Origin: Paracyclopina nana
Lineage: Eukaryota; Arthropoda; Copepoda; Cyclopoida; Cyclopettidae
Length of the DNA stretch: 64,000 nucleotides
Assembly: GCA_019096065.1 (NCBI GenBank)
Contig: JAGUCH010000002.1
Coordinates: 17,000,501-17,064,500 of the forward strand
Direction: 5' to 3'
Shown here: positions 9,401 to 20,118 of the stretch, one piece after another
Numbering within the stretch: the stretch's first letter is position 1
Layout of the letters: the number at the start of each line of letters is the position of its first letter
Position numbers and translations under genes: made by a program
Notes under the pieces: generated by a model
Told to the model about the DNA's origin: nothing
The model's input: the letters and a program-made list of their open reading frames with translations, nothing else
Databases searched by the model: none

Positions 9401-11690
9401 GTATGTATATATTTTCTGACATTTTACGTCCCAGGGGTTCATTTGGTAGTGATTTGGGAATCACCTTTTGTTAGTTTTTCTGTCATTGTGTATAAAATTG
9501 ACCCCCTCCAAAATCAAAAGATCTAACTTTTCTTATTTAGTAAGAAAATCGCTAGAGTTAACAGGAAAGGAGATATAATCAAGCAAAAATCAACTTAGAG
9601 CCTTGACTTTCTACATAAACCTGAGGAGTAACCAAACTAAAATGCTCAGGAAGGGAGATGTTGAAGCTCATAGTTGTAATAACAGCAGGAAAGCATTGCC
9701 TGTAAGTTGATTTCTGCTATGCTGTATCTCCTTTCCTGTTAACTCATGCGATTTTTTATGAAGTAATACAAGTTAGATCTTTTGATTTTGGAGGGGGTCA
9801 ATTTTACCCACGATGACAGAAAAACACCATACCTGAGCTGAGCACTTTGTAAAATCTTATGCAACGGGAAGTGAAGGGATTTTAAAATGGATTTTAACTG
9901 TTTTCACCATATGGTCGTCAAAAACGCCCAAAAACTAATATAGCTCAAAAATACACTTCTGGTATTTTCACCAACTTAAGTTAAATAAAACACCCGGACC
10001 AATGTTAAGAATCACGTACCACAATGAGCAATTGCCAACGACACCAATGACCGTCTCATTGGAGTACCAACAGCACTGCTCCTTGTTCAGAAAGAACTAG
10101 CACTTGAAGAAAAATCTGCTAGATGGTGCAGCAATTTATTTTACAAAGGATGTTGCGAACAAAACCAAACTATTTACGCTAATTAGCTATAAAAATAGCC
10201 CCAAAACTGCTATAGCTCAAAAATCCACCGTCTGAGACCGTCTCATTGGAGGACCAGCAGCACTGATCCATGTTCAAGAAGAACTAGCAGAGCTCATGAT
10301 GCTAAAATCCGCTAGATGGCACAGCGATTTGCTTTTTGAAATGATTTTTGCGATTTGGTTGTCAGAAACGCCAAAAAACTAATATAGCTCAAAAATCAAC
10401 TTCTGGTATTTTGGCCAACTTAGCTTAAAAAACCAGAAATTGATGAAAAATGTGCTAGATGGTGCAGCAATTTACTTTATAAGGGATGCTGTGAACAAAA
10501 CCAAGCTATTTTCGCCATTTGGCTGTCAAAAAAGCCCAAAAACTACCATAGCTCAAAAATACACTTCTGGCATTTTCGCCAACCTAGTTTAAAAAAACGC
10601 CCGGACCAATGTTAAGAATCATGCACCATAATGAGCAATTGCCAGCGACACCAATGACCGTCTCATTGGAGTACCAACAGCACTGCTCCTAGTTCAGATT
10701 CAACTAGAACTTGATGAAAAATCAGCTAGATCGTGCAGCAATTTACTTTTTAAAGGATGTTGCAAACAAAACAAAACTATTCTCGCCATTTGGCTGTCAA
10801 AAACGACCAAAAACTACTATAGCTCCATAATCCACTTCTGGTATTTTCGCCAACTTAACTTAAAAAACACTCAGATCAATGTTAGGAATCACGTACCATA
10901 AAGAGCAATTGCCAGCGACACCAATGACCGTCTCATTGGAGGACCAGCAGCACTGCTCCTTGCTTGTTCAGATTCAACTAGACCTTGATGAAAAATCTGC
11001 TAGATGGTGCAGCGGCTGTCAAAAACGGCCAAAAACTACTATGGCTCAAAAATCCACTCCTGGCATGTTCGCCAACTTAGTTTTAAAAAACCCCTGATCA
11101 ATGTTGAGAATCACGTACCATAAAGAGCAATTGCCAGCGACACCAATGACCGTCTCATTGGAGGACCAGCAGCACTGCTCCTTGTTCAGGTAGAACGCGC
11201 TGGGGCAAATGCCAAACTTGAGGTCGGTGAGCCACGTGGCCCCGATGTCAATGATGCCCGCCATCACCCCGGAGCAGAGGCCGACGAGGAGGACGCACAG
11301 CCAACCCGACCACGCGTCATGGGCGCCTCGCACCATATCACAAATGGAGTCTTTCTTCTTTTTCACGATGTGCCTGTGCCTCATTCGGTCCCGGGCTATG
11401 TCACGCTGCCAGTCTATGGTGTGGAAGTCGTCGTACTGGCCCATGCCGGGGTCGGGGAAGTCGTCCATGGCCCCGCTGAGGCCCCCGGAGGAGGCCATGG
11501 TCCCGTAGGTGGAATTGTGGAGGCCGCCGGCCTCGTCCTCCGCGTCGCCGAGGTCGTGAGTACTCGAGCTGCTTCGGCCGTTTTCCGAGGAGGAATGTCT
11601 GATGTCCAACATGTCGTCGTCAGAGCTGTTTGTGATGGCCGACCCGGATCCATAAGCTGAACTGCTGATGCCGTCTTGCGGGCTAAACAT
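2772..11690 (-). CDS. CLCN3: CLC-3/4/5-type H+/Cl- exchange transporter, complete (six coding exons)
   Basis: Exons in order: 11690..11119, 9277..9141, 8065..7583, 6897..6605, 5187..4863, 3427..2772. Phases match throughout and the sum is 2466 nt, giving 821 aa, the usual family length. The product is an endosomal/lysosomal-type 2Cl-/H+ exchanger. Visible landmarks are the cytosolic [12 protein letters not shown] N-terminus, GSGVPE (chloride selectivity, near 239-244), GKEGPMVH with the gating Glu at about 283, LEEVSYYF with the proton Glu at about 340 (both exchanger residues present, so not a channel), [18 protein letters not shown], and two CBS domains in the last exon ending in [16 protein letters not shown] and a C-terminal FN. 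A TGA lies two codons upstream of the ATG, fixing the start. In Drosophila the closest type is ClC-c. Introns hold many repeats (A, D, F, SINEs, tandem arrays). Confidence 0.97.
3435..4820. repeat. Tandem array, ~374-bp unit, in CLC intron 5
   Basis: GCTGAGCAAAGCAAAGTAAC recurs at about 3497, 3748, 4122 and 4496, so spacings are ~251, 374 and 374 bp. Units also share AGACAACTCTAATGAATCCC and GAGAAGTGACCTATCAAAG. The array fills nearly all of intron 5 (3428-4862); the first unit is internally shortened. Confidence 0.85.
4863..5187 (-). CDS. CLCN3: CLC exchanger, coding exon 5
   Basis: 325 bp, phase 0 in and phase 1 out (CTGACAG|GTAATT). It encodes [37 protein letters not shown], an extracytosolic NQNESC sequon, and [20 protein letters not shown]. 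Confidence 0.96.
5238..5626 (+). repeat. A-family element
   Basis: ATAAGCCA start, AGATGGCGC near both ends, ends in a degraded TTACGCC..TTAT. Forms an inverted pair with the copy at 5912 within CLC intron 4. Confidence 0.85.
5912..6295 (-). repeat. A-family element
   Basis: ATAAGCCAAAGGCGTAAAG start, GGCTTAT end, AGCGCCATCTAGC near both ends. Opposite orientation to the 5238 copy. Confidence 0.88.
6605..6897 (-). CDS. CLCN3: CLC exchanger, coding exon 4
   Basis: 293 bp, phase 1 in and phase 0 out (CCAGGG|GTAAGC). It encodes [20 protein letters not shown], the conserved [10 protein letters not shown] helix and [18 protein letters not shown]. Confidence 0.96.
6933..7550. repeat. D-family element filling CLC intron 3
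   Basis: CCCAACCAGAAGTTCTGAG to CTTCTGGTTGGG, flanked by TA on each side. 618 bp of a 685-bp intron. Confidence 0.9.
7583..8065 (-). CDS. CLCN3: CLC exchanger, coding exon 3 (selectivity and gating motifs)
   Basis: 483 bp, phase 1 at both ends. It carries [28 protein letters not shown] (gating Glu), [18 protein letters not shown] (proton Glu) and [16 protein letters not shown]. Confidence 0.97.
8414..8482 (-). repeat. tRNA-derived SINE head
   Basis: On the minus strand, box A TAGCTCAATGG and box B GGTTCGAATCT at tRNA spacing; no clean cloverleaf, so not a functional tRNA. Confidence 0.55.
8549..8622 (-). repeat. tRNA-derived SINE head
   Basis: Box A TAGCACAATGG and box B GGTTCAAATCCC on the minus strand; the anticodon stem does not pair well. 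Confidence 0.55.
8780..8995. repeat. N foldback repeat
   Basis: Inverted arms TTATTTTGAGCTGGGGCAAG and GCCCCAGCTCGAAATAA around a TTAAATAGCTGACCTAGGAT core. Confidence 0.75.
9141..9277 (-). CDS. CLCN3: CLC exchanger, coding exon 2
   Basis: 137 bp. Acceptor TTATGTTATAG at 9278; donor CCGTATG|GTAAGT after 9141. It encodes LSWPEVMG through a hydrophobic helix ([20 protein letters not shown]) to VRMFAPY. Confidence 0.95.
9359..9840. repeat. F-family foldback element
   Basis: CCTGAGGGTTTGCCTAACC start; inner inverted arms CAAAATCAAAAGATCTAAC / GTTAGATCTTTTGATTTTG. Right end unclear. CLC intron 1. Confidence 0.75.
9890..11100 (-). repeat. Tandem array of CLC exon-1 3'-end copies in intron 1
   Basis: Four copies of the last ~90 bp of exon 1 with the start of its intron lie at about 10003-10100, 10236-10290, 10606-10700 and 10868-10985, with similar spacer DNA (TAGCTCAAAAAT, GCTAGATGGTGCAGC) between. 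The 10003 and 10868 copies keep the donor GTACGTG; the 10606 copy reads GTGCATG; the 10236 copy lacks it. The 10868 copy has a 4-base insertion, so it is not an intact alternative exon. Confidence 0.85.
11119..11690 (-). CDS. CLCN3: CLC exchanger, coding exon 1
   Basis: 572 bp, ending in phase 2 at donor TTTATG|GTACGTG. It encodes an Asp/Ser-rich cytosolic N-terminus, the [19 protein letters not shown] segment, the first membrane helix ([20 protein letters not shown]) and the luminal [12 protein letters not shown] loop, which carries an N-glycosylation sequon. Its last ~90 bp are repeated in the adjacent intron. Confidence 0.95.
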
Positions 11691-13823
11691 GGCTCAACAC
11701 ATTTTATTTAGGACGCACCGACGCAAATGTCAAAAATCCCCAACATAAGGTGAAACTCGCAAACGCCAGGGCAGCTGTTTACTTTTATCGCCGACGGCAG
11801 ATCGAAAGAGCTCGATCTGGCTATGAACTCCGAGGTTGCGAAATAAATCCGGGATTTTTAAGCCTTTTGCTTAATGGCTTTGTGGGCGGGGATTTTTTGG
11901 AGGTTTTAAGAGTGGTTGAAGGATTTGTTTTGGTTTTGTTTTGGTTTTTATGCGAAATGGAGTGAGGGCGGTTTGCCTTAAAAATGTCGGTTTATTGCGT
12001 GTGTTTATATAAGCGAGTTCGCGTAATTTTTAAGAGCTGACTCAGCTGTCAGTTGACGAGTTTTACTCAGTTTTTCTCAGTTCTAACTTCTAATATCTTT
12101 TCAGACGAGAATCTACAATTTTTATACGGTTTTTGCGGTGGTGTTTTAGCCTGTAAAGCCATTTTATGGCTTCCGAAGAAAACTCTAGATCTTTCTCATA
12201 TACTTTTTCAAGATTTTGAAAAAATCAATTATTCGCTTATTTATGGGATTGTAAGCTACTTCCTTAAGCTGCCTGGATTCCTTATGAAGGCAACTCATTA
12301 CTGAAATATGTTTCAATTTCTTTTAATTTACTAATTTGTTTTTTATTCATCATTTTGCTCCTAAAAGCCTTTGATTTTTTTCAGCCAAGTCAGTCCTTTT
12401 TGCTGGCAGCCAGCTTCTTAATAATCACCAATTGCAATGTCTGATTTTTACATGTAAGAACGGCTCAGATTTTCCCCAAGATTTGAGCAGTGGACTTAAT
12501 CCTTAGCTGGGGACCAAGGGAAATGGAACAAGTAGGATGAGTAATGATCCGGCTAAAAGCGCTTTGACTGAACCCCAAATCTTCCATGTCCATCTTTCAA
12601 GAATTGTAATGTGGAAATTTGTTTCAATCATTTTTCCTGCTAAAATAAAAATTAACTTAAAACTTCCAATTTTTTCGACTTGTTATCTCTTTCATGAGAA
12701 TTATGAATCTCAATAGTTTAAAAAAGGTCAAAGCAAGTAATTGATCAGCAAACTTTAATTATGGCCTTGATGTTTATTAATTAAATTTCTAAATTATTCT
12801 TATCAAAAGTGTAAAATGGCTTCCAAGAAATCACCAGCTTTTGTGCGAGCACAAAAGAAAATCTGGTTCCAAATTGTGATTTGGATGCTGCACTTCAACG
12901 ATGACGTGACATTCTTACTAACGAAGATGACTCATCCTTTTCTCCGGAAAAAAATTGTAATTTACAAAATCATATTTGTGAATAAAAACACAAAGCAAGG
13001 CAAAAGCAAAGAAAACTTTGTGTTATAAAAAGGCTATTTTTTTCTTGATGCTGATAAAAGTTCAGATAAGGCTTTTTCTTTCTTGGCATTGCAAAAAGTA
13101 ATTAGAACAAAAGCTAGACCTGCCTTAAAATGCTTTTTACAAGCTGGGAAAGCCAACATCTTCATTAGGAGCCAATGCATTTTTCTTTATACTGTCTCTC
13201 AAACTTGGCTCAACTTTATTTTTGCTCCTGAATTTATTCAAAATTGCTGCATGCTTTCCCAAACTCTTGGCTCACTTTGAATAATGCAGCTAGCTCTTTT
13301 GCTTACAATGCATAATATCCTAGATGACTAAATGACTAAGGCAGCTTGGAATAATTCTTAATTCCTTTTGTTGAATTAAAAGTCTTTTGAAGTAGGGCTA
13401 CTAAGTAAGTGGAAATGCCTTTTTAAAAGGGCCTGCCATGTCATGGGTTAATAAATGAAGTAGTGCACTCAGCTTTTGAAAGGCTCACCACCAAAACCTC
13501 ATCTTGGCTTTGGTACAGATGTAATGATGATGCTCCATTATTAAAACACTTTGGTACTAAGGCAGATTTCTCATTTTTTACGGTTCAGTAGCCAACCAAC
13601 GAGGCTAACGCAAACAAATGATTCTGCCTTGAGTCAGGATATTTTTCACTGCTAGCTGCTCCTGTTTTTGGCCTCGATTAGTTCGAGGCTGGTGGTGGTA
13701 CATATCCTCGAATTAATCAGCACGTAGACGTACACACAAACTTATGCATATCCTACTATATGTATGGGGTTATTTTGTATTCATGCCAAAGAGCAGTATG
13801 TTTTTGAGGGCAGGTTGTTGTAT
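11691..13823. other. Single-copy AT-rich spacer upstream of CLC
   Basis: Presumably holds the CLC promoter and any 5' leader; a GC-richer patch (11760-11830) lies near the start codon. No convincing gene or repeat; short open frames lack domain character. Confidence 0.5.
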
Positions 13824-14795
13824 CCCGTCCAGAAATCATGAGCCCCCATTGAAATTTGTATGTTTTATCAACATAGAGTTTATGTCATTAGTTAACATTA
13901 ACTGCCTTGACGCCAAAGTGAAATCTAACTTACCAATTTGGCGTTTCACCTTTTATTTCTTTTACATAGGTGACAAGGCAGTAAATGTTACATAACAACA
14001 TAAATGCAACTTTGGTTAAACAAATGATTTTTAACTGTTTACCTATTAATCGTCCAGAACATTTGGGAAAATTCTGAGCCCTCATACAAAAAAATAACCC
14101 TCATTGAAACTTTTAAGCTTTATCAACATAGTGTTTATGTCATTAGTTAACATTAACTGCCTCGGCGCCAAAGTGAAATCTAACTTACCAATTTGGCGTT
14201 TCACCTTTTATTTCTTTTACATAGGTGACAAGGCAGTTAATGTTACATAACAACAAAAATGCAACGTTGGTAAAACAAATGAGTTTTAACTGGTCACTTA
14301 TTAATCGTCCAGAACATTTGGGAACATTCTGAGCCCTCATACACCAAAATAACCCTCATTGAAACTTTTAAGCTTTATCAACATAGTGTATATGTCATTA
14401 GTTAACATTAACTGCCTTGGCGCCAAAGTGAAATCTAATTTACCAATTTGCCGTTTCACCTTTTATTTCTTTTACATAGGTGACAAGGCAGTTAATGTTA
14501 CATAACAACATAAATGCAACGTTTGTAAAACGAATGAGTTTTAACTGTTTACTTATGAATCGTCCAGAACATTTGGGAAAATTCTGAGCCCTCATACACC
14601 AAAATAACCTTCATTGAAACTTTTAAGCTTTATCAACATAGTGTTTATGTCATTAGTTAACATGAACTGTCTTGACGCCAAAGTGAAATCTAACTTACCA
14701 ATTTGGCGTTTCACCTTCCATTTCTGTTCTATAGGTGGCAAGGCATCAACATGTCCCGATTACGTTCAGAAAACTTGGGTAAATTTCTGGTTGGG
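13824..14795. repeat. D-family element with four tandem inner units
   Basis: CCCGTCCAGAAATCATGAG start and AATTTCTGGTTGGG end; TTAACATTAACTGCCTTGNC units recur about every 235-245 bp. Confidence 0.87.
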
Positions 14796-15664
14796 ATATG
14801 TGTGCATGGAATAAGATGAATGTCTCGACCTCCCAGATGGATTATTGAGGAGAGAAAGCAACCTGCCACAAAGGTCAAGCAAGGTAAGCTTGGTATACAA
14901 CATTCAGCTATGGAAATACACAGCATGTAGTTTCGGTTGCCAAAACACACGACCTAAATGAACCTCACTACATTTAGTACACAGTCAAGTCCCCGCTGAA
15001 TCGAGAATGATCATTTTGGCAGATGAGCTAGTAGCCCTGGTATTTTTCTTATATGGGCCATATGTGTATTTATGGGTGGGAAAAGTTGTACTGTACGACT
15101 CAATGTGACTATACTACCATCATCATGACGTTTGCTTTGCTCCGCTGCATTTATGCATGAGATGGCCAAGAAACAGGAAAAGTTTCCGTTACTTGGATCA
15201 TATGGCAGCATAACCAGAAGAAGAAGAAGAAGAAGTCAGCTGAGAAAATGCCATGGCATCATCAGATCAATATTTTTATCTACATGGAAAAGCTTTGGTT
15301 GAGGCGTTTTTAGCCATCCCTTGGAAAATGGTAAAAATACCAGATGTGGTTGTATTCATGCATAATCATTTTGGCTTTTTTGCCTCCAAAGTGGTGAAAA
15401 AAGCTTTGAGTTTCTTGCAACTCCAGCCGTAGTAAAAAATCCCTCCAAATTATTGACCCTCCATAATGTTTTAGTCATCCCTAGCAGACCGAATTTACTT
15501 GATGTAGTACGACTCATCCTTAAACTAGGACAGACTAAACCAATGTAAGTAAAATGTGTTTGATTAACCCTTGCTTGTCTTGACCACCTCACACTCCCAA
15601 TTAAAATATTTTTGGTTAGGTTAGGTTAAATAATGAGGAAAGGTTAATTTTTTTGTTGCAAATT
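14796..15664. other. Spacer without recognised gene
   Basis: AT-rich, with a short AGA microsatellite at ~15215-15233. Nothing else supported. Confidence 0.5.
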
Positions 15665-16162
15665 AACAGTAACGTCTCTACCACAACAAAATCAGTCGTA
15701 ATTTCGGCATTATTAATAGAAATTGTCGTTTTTCTATTACAAAAAATGGTTGGAAGTCATCGCATCAAACAATTTGTTAGTGTGAAAATTGGGCAAACGA
15801 GTCAAACAAGTTGAGCACAGGCTAGCTAGGGTTGGTTAAATCGATGTTGCTTTGCCACCAGTTGCAAGGTTAGCTACCAGAATCACAATGGTTAACCTCA
15901 TACTAACATAAGGCTGAGTCGTGAGCAAGTAAAGCCCGCCAGTTAGGGTCGACTAAAACATTCTACATAGCCTGCGACTTGAACTTCTTGGTACGGCTTT
16001 GTTAATTCATCTTGCCAACCCTAGAATCAGCTATTGCGCAGCAATGCGTAAAACTAGTTCTGCATGGCTACGACAGCACATATAAATTCATGGAGTTACG
16101 ACAACTTTTTCCATAAGGTCAGGCAAGAAAGTTAGGAGAAAGCAGCGTAGATGAACAGGGCA
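15665..16162 (-). repeat. E-family element, one end lost
   Basis: Ends TAGATGAACAGGGCA; inner ACTAAAACATTCTACATAGC matches other copies. Confidence 0.75.
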
Positions 16163-16499
16163 TTCAAGTGGAGCATAGTAAATCTTCCAGCAACATTGCA
16201 GCCAGATTACTTATGGATATGGTGAAAAAGTCGTCCGTCGCATCATACTGAGTAGTGACACACATAGTATTTTCGGCGCGTGAAAACCTACTTAACCATG
16301 ATGATGGTGGTCTTCCCCTAACTGCAATGCAGCACCAGTGAAGATGACACTTTTGCCTTCACTAGCAGTATATGCCAATTTGGCACTATATTTGATCAAG
16401 GCCACATGATCCTCTTTGGTGAAGATTGAGCCCAATCAACCTTGATCGGAAGATGGCATTTTTCTGTAATAGCTTCAACTGCTTAGTGAAGCATGATAT

Positions 16500-17025
16500 C
16501 CCAACCAGAAATTCTGAGCCCGCATGCCCCAAATTAACCATAAATTGAAACTTGCACGTTTCCTCAACAGAGAGTTCATGTCATTATGTTACATTAACTG
16601 CCTTGATACCTAAGTAAAATCTGAACCACCGACATACAGTTTCACCTTTGATTTATTTTACTTAGGTGGTAGCGCAATTAATGTAACATAGCAACATAAA
16701 CTCAACTTGGGTAAAATGAAGGAGTGCTACCATGTTACAATTACATTTTAGATAACATGGGAAAATTCTGAGCCCTCGTACCCCAAAATAACGCTGAGTA
16801 AAACTTGTACGTTTTATCGACAAAGAGTTTATGTTGTAACATTAACTGCGATTGCCACCGAAGTAAAGTCTAAACCACCAAGTTGCAGTTTCACCTTCGA
16901 TTTTTTTTACATATATCGAAAGGCAGTTGATGTAACTTCAACGACATAAACTCAACGAGGGTAAAACAAATGAGTGCTACCATGTTACAATTACATTCAG
17001 GCAACTTGGGAAAATTTCTGGTTGG
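16500..17025. repeat. D-family element
   Basis: CCCAACCAGAAATTCTGAG to AATTTCTGGTTGG; the next 16 bases (ATAATGCTGTCCTA..) match those after the 19571 copy. Confidence 0.87.
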
Positions 17026-17938
17026 ATAATGCTGTCCTATAATACTTTTGAAGGAGTGCTAACCCGTTCAAATTACGTTCAGAAAACTTGGGAAAATGCC
17101 TGGTTGGGATTTCTACCATAGCTTGAACTGCCTAGTGAAGCATGATACAATGATGGTTAGATGTCACGCCAATTGTGTCCTTTATTGGCGGCACAAGTGC
17201 ACTTTGCATTCATTAAGGGCACTTAATCAATTTACGAGGTCTGTCTGTCTTTCAGTCGCCTCTTACATCATAAAAATGAGGGCTGCAGCGCATTATTGAT
17301 CACTATCAGAAAACCACATTGAATTGCCATTATGGGTAAGTAGGAAAGGGGCGAAAACGTCAAGAATGCGAGCCACTATCAGACCAGCAGTGTAAGAAAA
17401 TGCGGCTGTATACCACCCTAATCCTGATAGCTATATGTACCATATATAGTAGTAGGAGTCTATTGGGAATGAGAACACAAACTCAGACACTCGAGGAATT
17501 GTGGTACTACAGCAAGTGAAGAAGGAGTAACATTTGAGGGGAGAAAATATACTAGACAGTCGTCCCCTTGAGCTAGGATTGCTAGGATTGAAAAGAAAAG
17601 TCATTTTCCAGCGCAGACTCGTCCTGGGGCATAATTTCAGACATTTTACATTATACCCTAATCAGGACCATCCATCTCCTTGAACCTGATGGCTTTTTTC
17701 CTGTCTGAAACACCTCAGAAGAAGCTAGAGTGGGAAAAGGACATGTAGCTTCTTCAGAGCTGTACCATAGGGGGAATTCTCAGATCAGTTTTTGGGGTGG
17801 GGTAGGCAAAAGTACTATTTTCCTGTTTTATACCTATTTGTATACCAAAAAAAGGGTATCTTTTCATGAGAGCTTTCTGTTGTGTAATGCTTTTTTAGCT
17901 GAGGCCATCAAGAGCCAAGTAAATGGCTGCTGTCCACT
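17026..17938. other. Spacer without recognised gene
   Basis: D-like end fragment at ~17050-17110, otherwise single-copy and non-coding by eye. Confidence 0.5.
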
Positions 17939-18657
17939 CCCAACCAGAAAATTTCACAAGTTTCTATAATGTAATTATGATGTGTTGATGAATGTTTATT
18001 TTACCTCAGTTGAGTTTAAGTCGTTATGTAACATTAACTGACTTATCACCTTTTACAAAAAAAAATCATAGGTTAAATGGCATATTGGTTTTGTTTCATT
18101 TTACCTCATTGGCTAGGCAGTTAATGTTACATAGCGAAATATATATACTCTGTTGATAAAGCGTACAAGTTTCAATGAGGGTTCGGAATCATCCCAACTT
18201 TTGTAAGCGTCCTTGTTAAATGTTATAGCTCATTTGTTCAACCCATGTTGAATACATGATGTTATGTAACTTTAACTGCCGTAACCACCTTTGTAAAAAA
18301 ATAAAGGGTGAAACAGCATTTTGGTTTTGTTTCATTTTACCTCATTGTCAAGGCAGTTAATGTAAGAAATATATACTTTGTTGATGAAGCGTACAAGTTT
18401 CAATGATGGTTCGGAATTATCCCAACTTTTGCAAGCGTACTTGTTTTATGTTAAAACTCATTCGTTCAACCCACGTTGAGTTCCCGCTGTTAAGTAACAT
18501 TAACAACCATAACCACCTATGTAAAAGAAATCAAAGGTGATACGGCAAATTGGTTTGCTTGATTTTACTTTGGCGTCCAAGCAGTTAATGTAACATAGCA
18601 ACATAAACTCCATGTTGTTAATTTTACAAATTTCAACCAGGCTTCATTCTGGTTGGG
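17939..18657. repeat. D-family element, multi-unit
   Basis: CCCAACCAGAAAATTTCAC to TTCTGGTTGGG with three inner units. Confidence 0.85.
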
Positions 18658-18672
18658 CTACACGTTCAGGAA

Positions 18673-19010
18673 ATGAAAGGCAATAAAAATGACGTGGACA
18701 TCTTCTTTTGCCATTATTTGGTATATGCATGCATGCAACGACGTGAAAAACCTGTGGTTGAGAGCGTTATGTCGCGTACCAGCAATGGTTGTCTGAGGCG
18801 CTCCGTGCTCGCCAAGAAGGAGAGAAAGCCAAGCAAGGAAGGGATCTTTGCTGGTAGTCCACGGTTACGTGCAGACAGAACCACATCACTGCTAAGGCGA
18901 AAAAACAACAACAACAACTCGATAATGAAATTAACTGGTCTGCCCCAAAGTAGGTTGATGGCAGCCGAAAAAAGGGCTGCTTGCAATGGTGGAATACTAG
19001 AATCAATTTG
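18673..19010 (+). other. Candidate 5' non-coding exon of the THSD7-like gene
   Basis: A single-copy, more GC-balanced block between a D element and AT-rich DNA, ending at TTTG|GTGAGT (19011). Exon 1 of the THSD7-like gene starts at 20119 directly after an acceptor, so an upstream exon must exist and this is the nearest good donor. It is open for ~110 codons in one frame but shows no recognisable domain; I treat it as possible 5' UTR. Confidence 0.25.
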
Positions 19011-19570
19011 GTGAGTGCAACATAAAATGATCTCAATACTTTGATTTAGCTCTAAAAAAAGGAATCTCCATCAATTTTGGTCATTTTTAAAAAATATTGT
19101 ATAATGATAGTTGGAGAGCTTTCTAATTTAAAAAAAAGGTTTTTGCTAAAATATCCATTTTAGCAATTATAGTAAATTGCTAATCAAGATAAGCAAGGAG
19201 TATTTTGAAAGGATATTATTTATATGTATTAAAATAAAATGATCAGAATTGAGCTGTGGCAAAACTATTTTGGGCTAAGAAATTAGGCAAAATTAAAAAA
19301 AGAGTCAAACTTGGATTTTTCAAATTGAGCAATATTCTGGAGAAATAATGCAAATTATGGGCCAGGTGAACATGGCTTTTAGGGGTAAACCGATGATTAT
19401 TAGGGCTGTTAGCATGCTTCCAATTGGGTAATTGCTTTCACTGTACATACCATGCTACTACCTTTATAGCTCCCCCCAAGCCACATTGTGTTTACTCAGC
19501 GCAGGTAAAGGGTATTGCATGCATTTCAAACATCTCTTTGGTGGCTTTCGAAACCTTTAAAAAGCATATA

Positions 19571-20092
19571 CCCTACCAGAAATTCTGAGCCCTCATGCCC
19601 CAAAATAACCATAATTGAAACTTGTACGTTTTATCAACATGGAGTTTATGTCATTATGTTCCATCAACTGCCTTGCCACCTAAGTAAAATCAATCAAACC
19701 AATTTGCCGTTTCACCTTCGATTTTTTTTAAATAGGTGGCAAGGCAGTTAATGTAACATAACGACATAAACTCAACATGGATAAAACAAAGGAGTGCTAT
19801 CATGTTACAATTACATTTTTGAAAAGTTGGAAAAATTTAGTGCCCTCATACGACAAAATAAGCCCTCATGAAAACTTGCACGTTTTATCAACAAAGAGTT
19901 AATGTCGTTATTAAAATTTAACTGCCTTATTGCCACCGAAGTAAAATCAAACTAACCAGTCAGCTGTTTCACCTTCGATTCTTTCAAATAGGTTATAGGG
20001 CAGTTTAGCGACATAGACTCAACATGGGTAAAACAAATGAGTGCTACCATGTCACAATTACATTCAGAAAACTTGGGAAAATTTCTGGTTGG
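19571..20092. repeat. D-family element just upstream of THSD7 exon 1
   Basis: CCCTACCAGAAATTCTGAG to AATTTCTGGTTGG; ends 26 bp before the acceptor at 20118. Confidence 0.88.
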
Positions 20093-20118
20093 ATAATGCT
20101 GTCCTAATTTTTTTTGCA

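Noticed and set aside
10879-11097. Plus-strand open frame opposite the CLC exon-1 copies
   Set aside because: Shadow of the duplicated minus-strand exon end.
11319-11660. Long frames on both strands over CLC exon 1
   Set aside because: Shadows created by GC-rich, Ser/Asp-rich coding DNA; only the minus frame with CLC motifs is real.
12053-12304. 83-codon open frame in the spacer upstream of CLC
   Set aside because: No ATG start, AT-rich composition, no domain pattern or splice context.
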